This document shows, piece by piece, positions 5,679 through 13,200 of a stretch of 14,030 bases of DNA. The position numbers were made by a program, and so were the translations under genes. The stretch comes from Gammaproteobacteria bacterium (lineage in GTDB: Bacteria; Pseudomonadota; Gammaproteobacteria; Pseudomonadales; Azotimanducaceae), in assembly GCA_030430515.1 (NCBI GenBank), contig JAUIKX010000058.1:1-14030 (forward strand), written 5' to 3'. The number at the start of each line of letters is the position of its first letter. Positions within the stretch are counted from its first letter, which is position 1. The notes under the pieces were generated by a model. The model did no database searches, was not told where the DNA came from, and saw only the letters and a program-made list of their open reading frames with translations.

Positions 5679-8074
5679 AGTTCTGCGTTCTGCGGGTCGT
5701 GCCAGGCCTTCAGGCTTGGCACGGCGGCGATCAGCTGATCGCCGATTTCGATCTGGTAGCGGCCGGTGAGCGTTTCTTTTCTTGTTGACGAAAAATCGCC
5801 GTTGACATAACCGAGGCCGATGCAGGCGCCGATGGTGTGCCCGTAGGCGGCTGAGGTGATGTGTCCCACCGGGCGACCGTCGCGCCAGATCGGCTCGTCG
5901 TGAAACATGTGGGCCTGGTCATCGGTCAGCCGGAAGCTCACCAGCCGCCGTTGGATGCCTCGGGTGCGTTGAGCTTCCAGGGCTGCTCTGCCGGTGAAGC
6001 CGCCCGGTTTCTGCCAGTCGCACGTGAACGAAACGCCTGCTTCCAGGGGGGTGTTCTCGTCTGTCAGGTCATGACCCCAGTGCCGGTAGCCTTTCTCGAT
6101 GCGAAGGCCGTCCATGGCGTGGTAGCCGGCGTGTTGTACTCCGTGAGCCGTCAGAGCCTGGTAGACCTCTGAAGCGTCGGCAGCCTCGATGTACAGCTCC
6201 CAGCCAAGAGAGCCTACGTAGCTGATTCGGGAGGCGCGAACCGGCTTGCCGGCGATCTCTATGATCTGGCTGGTCGAGAAGGGCGTTGGCGTGAAGCTTG
6301 ATACCTGGCTCAGGTGTTTCCAGGCCTCCGGGCCCATGAGGCCCAGAACGCTGTAGCGTTCCGTTACGTTGCGCACGTTCACGTCGCAGCCTTCCGCATG
6401 GTGTTTCAGCCAGTGCAGGTCACGATGTTCGCTGGCGCAGCCGCTTACCACCCGAAAGTGCTCGTCTTCCAGGCGGGTCACGGTGACATCCGCTTCGATG
6501 CCACCCCGCTCGTTCAACCATTGGCAGTAAATCATGCTGCCGACCGGGCGATCGATGTTGGCGGTGCACAAGCGGTTCAGAAATTGCACGGCGTCGGGGC
6601 CGTCGATGTCGTACTTGGCGAAGCTCGAGAGGTCGAAGAGCGCGACGTTACGGCGAACAGCCAGATGTTCAGCCCGCGCATTGTCGAACCAGTTCTGTGC
6701 ACCCCAGCTGTACTCATAACGAGCCGTCTGGCCGGCCCTGGCGAACCAGTTCGGCCGCTCCCAGCCATTCACCTCCCCGAAACAGGCGCCTGCTGCGGCC
6801 ATCTGCGCGTGAAGTGCAGACAACCTCTGACCGCGGGCGCTCGTGTGCTGGTGGTAAGGCCAGTGCATGGCATAGAGCAGGCCGAGGCTTTCGGCGGTCC
6901 GTTCTCTCAGGTAGTCGCCCTGGTTATGAAAGGACGAGAAGCGTCTGATATCGACGTCCCACAGGTCCATGGGCGGCGCCGCCTGGCTGATCCAATCGGC
7001 CATGACCCGACCTACACCGCCAGCTGACTGAATGCCGATGGAGTTGAAACCGCAGGCGACATACAGCCCCTTGACCTCCGGCGTGGGGCCGAGCAGGTAA
7101 CGCCCGTCTGGTGTGAAGCCTTCAGGGCCGTTGAACCAGGTGCGAATACCGGCTTCGGCGAGCGCGGGTATCCGCGTCATGGCGTTTTCGAGGTACGGTG
7201 CAAAATGCTCGAGGTCGAATGGCAGCTCATCGAACGAGAAGTCTGCCGGCAGAGTTCGTGCATCCAGCGGTTTCGCCTCCCGCTCGAAGCATCCCACCAG
7301 CAGGCGACCGGCATCGGGTTTGATGTACACGCCCAGATCCGGATCCCGAACGATCAACGGTGGGCCGGGTATGTCCATGGGCTCCGTAACCGCGTAGAAG
7401 TGCTCCGCTGCGTGAACAGGAATGTTGGCTCCTGCCGTCATTGCCAGTTCGCGGGACCAGAGACCTGACGCGATCACGGTCTGTTCTGCAAACACGTCGC
7501 CGCTTTGCGTTGCGGCGCCGATGACTTTACCTGCTTTGGTCAGCAGGCGATCTACCGCGCAGCCTTCCCGAATCACGGCGCCGTGGGCCCGGGCGGCTGC
7601 CGCCAGAGCCATGGTCGTGTCCACGGGGTTGGTCTGGCCGTCACCCGGCATGTGTGCCGCACCCGCCACGCCCTGCAGATTGAGATGCGGCCAGCGCTCA
7701 GCCAGCTCACCGTTCTCGAGCCAGCTGCATGCCACGCCGTTGTTCCTGGCCATGGCGGCCTGCCGCTGCAGTTCTGCCTTGCGCGCCTCAGAGGTGGCCA
7801 GCGTAATTGCGCCCACACGTTTGTACCCGGTGTTGTAGCCTTCCTGTTCGAGCTGTTCGTATAGTTCGCCGGAATAGCGCGCAAGCCGGGTCAGGTTGGC
7901 GGAGGCGCGCAGCTCAGCGACCAGGCCTGCCGCATGCCAGGTTGTTCCTGAAGTGAGCTGGTGCCTTTCGAGCAGCAGCACTTCGTGCTTACCTTCTCTG
8001 GCCAGATGGTAGGCAATGCTGGCGCCGACGATGCCGCCGCCAATGATGAGTATGTCGGTATGTATGCTGGTCAC
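5663..8074 (-). CDS. Dimethylglycine/sarcosine dehydrogenase-type FAD oxidoreductase fused to GcvT-like folate domain
   Basis: This 803-residue enzyme has the family's normal size and order. A DAO-type FAD domain spans about 1-375, with IGGGIVGAS (11-19) as the dinucleotide fold. A linker domain follows (about 376-430), then a GcvT aminomethyltransferase domain (about 440-700) and a GcvT C-terminal barrel (about 705-795). TSGTTWHAAG (41-50) contains His47, matching the histidine that carries covalent FAD in dimethylglycine dehydrogenase. Asp529 in GGIEADV matches the folate-site aspartate. The family N-demethylates dimethylglycine or sarcosine and passes the methylene to tetrahydrofolate; which substrate is used here is unclear. 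The GTG start shares GTGA with the VWA gene's stop, which rules out a 29-residue longer form. It is the last gene of the ATPase-VWA unit. Confidence 0.92.
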   Translation of the reverse strand: MTSIHTDILIIGGGIVGASIAYHLAREGKHEVLLLERHQLTSGTTWHAAGLVAELRASANLTRLARYSGELYEQLEQEGYNTGYKRVGAITLATSEARKAELQRQAAMARNNGVACSWLENGELAERWPHLNLQGVAGAAHMPGDGQTNPVDTTMALAAAARAHGAVIREGCAVDRLLTKAGKVIGAATQSGDVFAEQTVIASGLWSRELAMTAGANIPVHAAEHFYAVTEPMDIPGPPLIVRDPDLGVYIKPDAGRLLVGCFEREAKPLDARTLPADFSFDELPFDLEHFAPYLENAMTRIPALAEAGIRTWFNGPEGFTPDGRYLLGPTPEVKGLYVACGFNSIGIQSAGGVGRVMADWISQAAPPMDLWDVDIRRFSSFHNQGDYLRERTAESLGLLYAMHWPYHQHTSARGQRLSALHAQMAAAGACFGEVNGWERPNWFARAGQTARYEYSWGAQNWFDNARAEHLAVRRNVALFDLSSFAKYDIDGPDAVQFLNRLCTANIDRPVGSMIYCQWLNERGGIEADVTVTRLEDEHFRVVSGCASEHRDLHWLKHHAEGCDVNVRNVTERYSVLGLMGPEAWKHLSQVSSFTPTPFSTSQIIEIAGKPVRASRISYVGSLGWELYIEAADASEVYQALTAHGVQHAGYHAMDGLRIEKGYRHWGHDLTDENTPLEAGVSFTCDWQKPGGFTGRAALEAQRTRGIQRRLVSFRLTDDQAHMFHDEPIWRDGRPVGHITSAAYGHTIGACIGLGYVNGDFSSTRKETLTGRYQIEIGDQLIAAVPSLKAWHDPQNAELHQLG
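5699..5722 (+). repeat. Hairpin: 10-bp stem, TTCA loop, just after the OmpA-family gene
   Basis: GTGCCAGGCC and GGCTTGGCAC pair over all ten positions (one G-T wobble) around a TTCA loop, 20 bases past the OmpA-family stop codon. The same bases encode VPSLKAWH near the C-terminus of the minus-strand dehydrogenase. It could stabilise or help end the plus-strand transcript. There is no T-run after it, so it is not a standard intrinsic terminator. Confidence 0.5.
5726..5743. repeat. Perfect 18-bp palindrome GGCGATCAGCTGATCGCC
   Basis: The 18 bases equal their own reverse complement and follow the previous hairpin after 3 bases. On the minus strand they encode GDQLIA of the dehydrogenase. The pair of tandem structures at the convergent gene ends suggests a transcript-end or RNA-stability element, or possibly a protein-binding site. 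Confidence 0.5.
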
Positions 8075-9915
8075 CGTGCGGTCAGCGTGGTGTAGACTTT
8101 GGTCAGCGCCGCCGGCAGGTCTTCCATCTCTTCGATGACCATATAACGGGACTGCGGACACATCCTCTTAAGGTAGTCGTGGCCTGATCGGTCGACGGTG
8201 ATGCAGAACGTTTCAACCCCTTTACTCGACGCTTCCTGCAGCGCGCGAGCGGTGTCCATCAGTCCGTACTCGTGTTCGCCGCGATCCGGGCCATAGTCGC
8301 AGTCCTGGGGGAAGCCGTCGCTTACGACGATCAGTACGCGTAGGGCGTGCCCGGAAGCCGTGAGGCGGGCAGTGCTGTGCCGTATCGCCGGGCCCATGCG
8401 CGTGCTGCGTTTCGGCGCCATAGCGGCAATGGCGCGCAGCGCGTTAGATGAAAAACGCTCGCCGATTTCCTTGGCGATGAAGAGCTCCACGCAGTCGTGG
8501 CCGTAGCCGGAGAAGCCGTAGATGCCGAAGTTGTCGCCCAGTGTGTCCAGGGCGGTCGCCATGACGAGCATGGCCTCCCGTTGAATATCGATGATCTTTC
8601 TTGGCGGCTCTTCCTGCGGCAGTTCCAGGTCTGCAAACATGGGGTGGTCTTCGAATGGGTCCCGAAGGTTGACCGGATCCCCCCATTCATCTAGATCCGG
8701 CAGCTCCGGAGGTTCGATCGGGTCGTCGGTCGAGGCAGACAGGTCTACCAGAAACAGGGCGCACACATCGCGATGGGTGCGTTCCCGCCGGCTGTAGGTG
8801 CGTTCGTCGGGAGATGATCCGGCGCGCACATCCTGACGCGCTTCCAGAACGGCATTCATGTCCAGCTCATCGCCATCCAGAACACGTCGCACCCGCTGGA
8901 AACCGGCCGGCCGGATCTGCTCCAGCTGCGGTTTGACTTCAGGCAGCCAGCGGCGCACGACGGCGCGCTGTGCATCGAGGTCGGCTTCCGCGTCAGGCGC
9001 CAGGCGTTCTTCGAACAGCACGCAGTGTTTTTTCAGGTACCGCCGGCTGTGCATGTCCCATTCATCGTAGCGGAAGCTGCGGGCGATGGGTCGTTGTGAA
9101 CCCAGTGCGTGGCGAAGCGTGGCCTTCTCGATGTCGATGCGTCTGCGCAGCGTATCCCGCTCCTGACGTAGACCGCTGATGTCGAGATTTTCTTCACGTA
9201 CATCACCGTCAAGACCCTCTGTGCTGCGGGCCTCCACACCCTCGGATTCCATCATCTCCACGGCCAGCAGCTCGTTGGTGAGAATGTCTTCTTCTTTTTC
9301 CCAGTCTTCGAGCCGCGCTTCACGCTGCATCCATTCAGCGCCGGATACCTCGGCGCTGACGATCGGCACAGGCTCTGCGCTCACGTCCATTAGGCTATAG
9401 AGCGTGAGGGTGGCCTCTGCCACATCGTAAACAGTGGCGTCTTCGTGGCTGAGATCGGCCCCGAAAGACAGGGCGTGCAGGGCTGCGTCTGACGGCTCAT
9501 CGGTCATGTACCTGGCTGCACCGGGGTAGGCGCGGCGAATATGAGCGTCGATACGCACCCGGTCCAGGTCGTGAAACAAACGGCGGGCGACACCGGGATT
9601 GGGGAAACTTGAAAAGAACTGTGTGAGCTCGCTGGCACGCGCGTTCGCGGGCTCTTCTTCTGGCAGCTCCGGCAGACGTTGCCTCGCCTGATCCATGGAA
9701 AAATCGAAGGTGCCGCATTCGCGTCTGCCGATCTGTTGCAAGGCCATGACGTGAAACGCATGTGGGTCGTCAGATTCGACGGATGCCGGCAGGTACAGTG
9801 CGTTCAGGCTCTGCTGCGCTTCATCCGTATCGCTCGCGTGAATGTGCAGGTAGCGTCCGCAGATGCCTTCCGCGAAGAGCGCCAGGCGCTCTTCAACGTC
9901 TGCCAGTTCGATCAC
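8071..9915 (-). CDS. NorD/CbbO-like VWA domain protein, partner of the AAA+ ATPase
   Basis: The 614-residue length suits NorD rather than the longer CbbO. The N-terminal ~380 residues are mainly helical and acidic. The C-terminal VWA domain (about 385-614) has a full metal site: DLSAST (Asp391, Ser393, Ser395), Thr505 in STRMG, and Asp533 in VSDG. The KIIDIQREAMLVMATALDTLGD (440-461), YGFSGYGHD and TRMGPAIRH segments are the usual NorD/CbbO landmarks. An acidic, proline-rich stretch (about 397-439) sits just after the metal motif. These proteins dock a target enzyme and the hexameric ATPase. Starts and stops overlap both neighbours by 4 bases (ATGA at 9912-9915, GTGA at 8071-8074), so the three proteins are probably made together. 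Confidence 0.9.
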   Translation of the reverse strand: MIELADVEERLALFAEGICGRYLHIHASDTDEAQQSLNALYLPASVESDDPHAFHVMALQQIGRRECGTFDFSMDQARQRLPELPEEEPANARASELTQFFSSFPNPGVARRLFHDLDRVRIDAHIRRAYPGAARYMTDEPSDAALHALSFGADLSHEDATVYDVAEATLTLYSLMDVSAEPVPIVSAEVSGAEWMQREARLEDWEKEEDILTNELLAVEMMESEGVEARSTEGLDGDVREENLDISGLRQERDTLRRRIDIEKATLRHALGSQRPIARSFRYDEWDMHSRRYLKKHCVLFEERLAPDAEADLDAQRAVVRRWLPEVKPQLEQIRPAGFQRVRRVLDGDELDMNAVLEARQDVRAGSSPDERTYSRRERTHRDVCALFLVDLSASTDDPIEPPELPDLDEWGDPVNLRDPFEDHPMFADLELPQEEPPRKIIDIQREAMLVMATALDTLGDNFGIYGFSGYGHDCVELFIAKEIGERFSSNALRAIAAMAPKRSTRMGPAIRHSTARLTASGHALRVLIVVSDGFPQDCDYGPDRGEHEYGLMDTARALQEASSKGVETFCITVDRSGHDYLKRMCPQSRYMVIEEMEDLPAALTKVYTTLTAR

Positions 9916-10712
9916 GGCAGGATGACGTCGATGATATCGCGCACCGCCTGCTGCACCTGGGCATCGTCGGAGATCGCGGTGGTAATGGACGTTTCGGCAG
10001 CTCGGCGCGGGTCGATGCCGCGGGTGATGAGGTTGCCCGTGTAGATCAGCAGTCGCGTGCTCACCCCTTCTTCGAAACCGTGCTCCCTTAGATTGCGCAC
10101 GCGCTCGCCGATCACTGCTAGGCGTTCGCCGACAGAAGGCTCTACGCCGCTTTCGTGAACGATGATTTCCGTCTCCCGCTCGAGCGTCGGGTAGTCGAAC
10201 TCGATGCTGACGAAACGCTGTCGGGTGCTTGGCTTCAGATCTTTCAGCACCGACTGGTAGCCGGGGTTGTAGGAAATCACCAGCGAAAAGTTTTCATCGG
10301 CATGCACCAGCTCACCGGTTTTGTCGATCGGCAGAATGCGCCGATGGTCGGTCAGCGAGTGGATCAGCACTGTCGTGTCTTTGCGTGCTTCGACGATCTC
10401 GTCCAGATAGCAGATGGCGCCGGTGCGCACTGCTCGGGTCAGCGGTCCGTCAGACCAGATGGTCTCGTCTCCCTGCAGAAGATATCGCCCCACGAGATCT
10501 GTGGCGGTGAGATCTTCGTGGCAGGCGATGGTGACCAGCTGATCGTCACCCGGGCCTTTCAGGCGCCATGCCATATGCTCGACGAAGCGGGTCTTGCCGC
10601 AACCGGTCGGGCCTTTCAGGAGGAGTGGCAGACTCGCGTCGAAGGCGGCTGAGAATATTTCTACCTCATCTTTGAGCGGCAGGTAGTAGGGCGCGTCATG
10701 TTCTTGCTGCAT
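9912..10712 (-). CDS. NorQ/CbbQ-like MoxR-family AAA+ ATPase
   Basis: This 266-residue protein matches the CbbQ/NirQ/NorQ family in length. Walker A is GPTGCGKT (34-41), and Walker B is CYLDE (101-105). The HEDLTATDLVGRYLL (65-79) and SYNPGYQSVLKDLKPSTRQRF (about 147-167) segments are family signatures; Asn149 is the likely sensor-1 residue and the arginines near 164-166 likely act in trans in the hexamer. In characterised systems these ATPases use ATP to remodel a metalloenzyme with a VWA partner. It is the first gene of the minus-strand unit. The ATG at 10712 has only a weak AGGA 13 bases upstream. Only 39 bases separate it from the divergent esterase gene, so its promoter must extend into neighbouring coding sequence. 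Confidence 0.92.
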   Translation of the reverse strand: MQQEHDAPYYLPLKDEVEIFSAAFDASLPLLLKGPTGCGKTRFVEHMAWRLKGPGDDQLVTIACHEDLTATDLVGRYLLQGDETIWSDGPLTRAVRTGAICYLDEIVEARKDTTVLIHSLTDHRRILPIDKTGELVHADENFSLVISYNPGYQSVLKDLKPSTRQRFVSIEFDYPTLERETEIIVHESGVEPSVGERLAVIGERVRNLREHGFEEGVSTRLLIYTGNLITRGIDPRRAAETSITTAISDDAQVQQAVRDIIDVILP

Positions 10713-10751
10713 CGGCTCAGGTTATCCTGATGGCAGCAAAAGGTGAATCTC

Positions 10752-11840
10752 ATGAATGCTTCGGAAGAAACTCTGCTCGACGCTGTGACCTCAGCGTTAC
10801 CGCCGCTGCTCAACGCCATGGATGTGCTCGAACGAGCTGCCCGGCACCTGCACCCGCCGCAGCTCGATGAAGTGCTGGGCGCCGTGCAGCCGTTCCGGCA
10901 GCCCGTTGTGCAAGGCGTCGAGGTGTTTTCTTCGCTGGAATGGCCCGAGCATCTGCAGCGGTTCAGTGAGGCCGTTTTGGAGACTGCCGGTCATGTAGAG
11001 AAAGCGTTCGCAGGTCTGGCGGCGGCACCCGCGCACAGCAACCCGATCATGGCGGCTTACTCAGCGCTACGTTACAGCGCCAGGGCAACGGAGGCGCTGT
11101 ATCCGGTAAGCGTGATGCTTCCGCCGGTGAGCCGTTTCTTTCTGCTCGAAAGCATGCAGGACGATGAGACGCTCCTCGAGCAGCTCGCCAGCGCCGATGT
11201 CAGCCGCGAGGCGGTGGGTGTCTTTCATGTGAACAATGCCCTGGAAGAACGGGGCGGATTTTCGCTGTACGTGCCCGAGTACTATGCCGGTGAAGCGCTG
11301 CCACTGGTTTTTGCGCTGCATGGCGGTAGCGGCCATGGGCGCAGCTTTCTCTGGCAATGGCTCCGCGCGGCCCGCTCGCTGGGTTTGATGGTGCTCAGCC
11401 CGACGTCCCGCGATCACACCTGGTCGTTGATGGGCGATGACGTTGACGGCGCTGCGCTCAGCAGCATGTTTACCTATGTGACCGAACACTGGAACGTGCA
11501 AAGCGATAAAGTGCTCCTCACCGGTATGTCGGATGGCGGGACGTTCAGCTACGTCCAGGGCCTGCAAAGCGATCTGCCCTACACGCATCTGGCGCCGATC
11601 GCAGCGTCGTTTCACCCGATGCTGCTTGAAGTGGCCGATGCCGAAAGGGTCCGCAATCTGCCGGTCTACCTCACGCATGGCGCTCTGGACTGGATGTTTC
11701 CAGTTGATATCGCGAGGAGTGCACATCAGGCGCTGGAAGCGGCAGGGGCCGAAGTGGTGTATCGGGAGGTCGAGGATCTGTCTCACACCTATCCTACGGA
11801 AGAGAACGAAGCGATCGGTCGGTGGCTGCTGGAAACCTGA
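10752..11840 (+). CDS. Esterase of the PHB-depolymerase/phospholipase type with a helical N-terminal extension
   Basis: Of 362 residues, the C-terminal half (about 165-362) is an alpha/beta hydrolase. It has HGGSG (190-194, oxyanion), GMSDGG (258-263) with nucleophile Ser260, Asp313 in ALDWMF, and His345 in LSHTYP. This layout is shared by PHB-depolymerase-like and phospholipase/carboxylesterase proteins. The N-terminal ~155 residues are helical, leucine- and alanine-rich, and match nothing I recognise. No signal peptide is seen, so it is likely cytosolic. The ATG at 10752 is chosen over GTG at 10743 because AAAAGG (10738-10743) is 8 bases before it. It is divergent from the ATPase gene, and its 3' end overlaps the metallopeptidase gene by 47 bases. 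Confidence 0.85.
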   Translation: MNASEETLLDAVTSALPPLLNAMDVLERAARHLHPPQLDEVLGAVQPFRQPVVQGVEVFSSLEWPEHLQRFSEAVLETAGHVEKAFAGLAAAPAHSNPIMAAYSALRYSARATEALYPVSVMLPPVSRFFLLESMQDDETLLEQLASADVSREAVGVFHVNNALEERGGFSLYVPEYYAGEALPLVFALHGGSGHGRSFLWQWLRAARSLGLMVLSPTSRDHTWSLMGDDVDGAALSSMFTYVTEHWNVQSDKVLLTGMSDGGTFSYVQGLQSDLPYTHLAPIAASFHPMLLEVADAERVRNLPVYLTHGALDWMFPVDIARSAHQALEAAGAEVVYREVEDLSHTYPTEENEAIGRWLLET

Positions 11841-13200
11841 TCTTCTCGCTGTTCGACGGTCGCTGCATGATCTGCCGTCTTACGTGAGCCAGCGGTGCGT
11901 TGTCATCGAGCTCGAGACGATCGCCGTCGATGCGAATACCCAACGGTTCATAGAGTGACTCCACAGGGGGCAAGCCACGTGCGTGCGCGTAGCTCTCAAA
12001 CAGGCGACTCATGACGTTTGATTCGGTGAGCATGTCGAGCTGCTCGAAGAGCGCCCGTGGCCGGCGGCTACGAGCTGCCGGCAGGCAACACGCAGACAGT
12101 TCTGCCATCGAGGTATCAAGGCTTAGCGTGCCGTTGGTTTCGGCGCGCAGCGCAACGTCGCCCATCAAGGCCAGCGCCGCACCGCTCCAGTAGATCAGCA
12201 TGCGCACATCCCAGAAAGCGCGGGAGTCTGATTGCATTGGCGAAGGTGGGTCTTTTAGATTGCGAGCGCTTGCAAATGCCTGGACCAAGCGCCGCCACCC
12301 CTCAGTTTCGGAGTACACGCCACGCCGGGTTAGAAGCACTACCTGGTAATAGCTGGCGAACCCTTCAGACACCCACCGGGCGTTGACATAAGGCATCAGC
12401 AGGTGGGCGAACTCGTGGGTGGCCGTCCAGTCAGATGTCAGAGATTCGAGCGAACTTTCTGCCTGTACAAAGAAGCGTATGGTTTCACCGCCATCACGGA
12501 TGACATGGCCGAAGGGCACGGGCTCACCGCTTCGTCCGGGCACGTCGATCACGAGGATGGTGGCGTCTGGATTCGGGAATCTCTGTGCCACCTGCCAGAC
12601 GTCGCCGGCGGCTCGTGCCAGCCAGGTGCGCACTTTCGAGAGGTGTTCGGGTGGGCCTGCGTAGGTGAGCGGCAGCGTTGCACCCGGTAGATCAATTTGG
12701 CCTTTGTGAAGGTTGCCGAACAGCGCGATGCTTTCACCACTACCCGGGGATGGCAGCACTTCAAAGGTGCCTTCCCTCCGCTTCCAGGGGAGGAATGCCT
12801 GCATACCATCCGGTAGCTTCAGCGTTAGTTGCACTCGGTCGTCTGCGCCAAGCTCGGGCAACCAGAGCCACTGTCCTGGCCGGGTGTTGAGCGCGCTGTC
12901 AGGATCTACGCGTTCGTCGAACCGGCGCAGCTTTGATCGGTATCTGATGCATCTGACCTTCCGGGAGGATAGTTGGCGGCTTCCAAACGCCAGCGGAGCC
13001 CCGTCGCAGGTGTGCGCTTCGATCAGGTCCCCTTCATGCGCGAGCGGGGCCTGGAGAACAGTTGGATTCGCGAGCTCGGCTTCAACGGATATCTCTTCAA
13101 GGCTGTCTGACAGGATCAGAGCGTAGTGGTGCGTCGCTGCCAGAGCAGGCAGAGTATTCAATGTGAGTGTCAGTACGAAAAATACATGCCTGCTGTGCGT
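11794..13200 (-). CDS. Secreted gluzincin (M1/M61-like) zinc metallopeptidase homologue; start uncertain
   Basis: Counting from 13200 gives 468 residues. HEFAH (262-266) is an HExxH zinc site, and Glu279 in WVSEGFASYY supplies the third ligand at the expected distance, as in M1/M61 aminopeptidases. The IYWSGAALALMGDVALR segment (336-352) resembles the helix after the active site. The first ~200 residues would be a beta-rich N-terminal domain. HVFFVLTLTLNTLPALA followed by A reads as a signal peptide, so the enzyme is probably periplasmic. No ATG or GTG lies directly before it. An ACG at 13200 with AGGAG four bases upstream fits best. TTG at 13161 would lose the signal, and TTG at 13266 or beyond would run into the opposite gene. 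Function is inferred from the motif only. Confidence 0.75.
   Translation of the reverse strand, partial: THSRHVFFVLTLTLNTLPALAATHHYALILSDSLEEISVEAELANPTVLQAPLAHEGDLIEAHTCDGAPLAFGSRQLSSRKVRCIRYRSKLRRFDERVDPDSALNTRPGQWLWLPELGADDRVQLTLKLPDGMQAFLPWKRREGTFEVLPSPGSGESIALFGNLHKGQIDLPGATLPLTYAGPPEHLSKVRTWLARAAGDVWQVAQRFPNPDATILVIDVPGRSGEPVPFGHVIRDGGETIRFFVQAESSLESLTSDWTATHEFAHLLMPYVNARWVSEGFASYYQVVLLTRRGVYSETEGWRRLVQAFASARNLKDPPSPMQSDSRAFWDVRMLIYWSGAALALMGDVALRAETNGTLSLDTSMAELSACCLPAARSRRPRALFEQLDMLTESNVMSRLFESYAHARGLPPVESLYEPLGIRIDGDRLELDDNAPLAHVRRQIMQRPSNSEKIRFPAATDRSLRSLP

Noticed and set aside
6314..7027. 237-codon plus-strand open frame inside the dehydrogenase gene
   Set aside because: It is antisense to the well-supported GcvT and linker regions, and its product has no family resemblance.
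8071..10712. Assigning the ATPase-VWA pair to nitric oxide reductase or Rubisco
   Set aside because: No norBC or cbbLS gene is in the window, so the symbols norQ/norD or cbbQ/cbbO would claim a client that is not seen.
11067..11786. 239-codon minus-strand open frame opposite the esterase
   Set aside because: The plus strand encodes a full Ser-Asp-His triad here. The antisense product is His/Arg/Gln-rich, as expected of a shadow frame.
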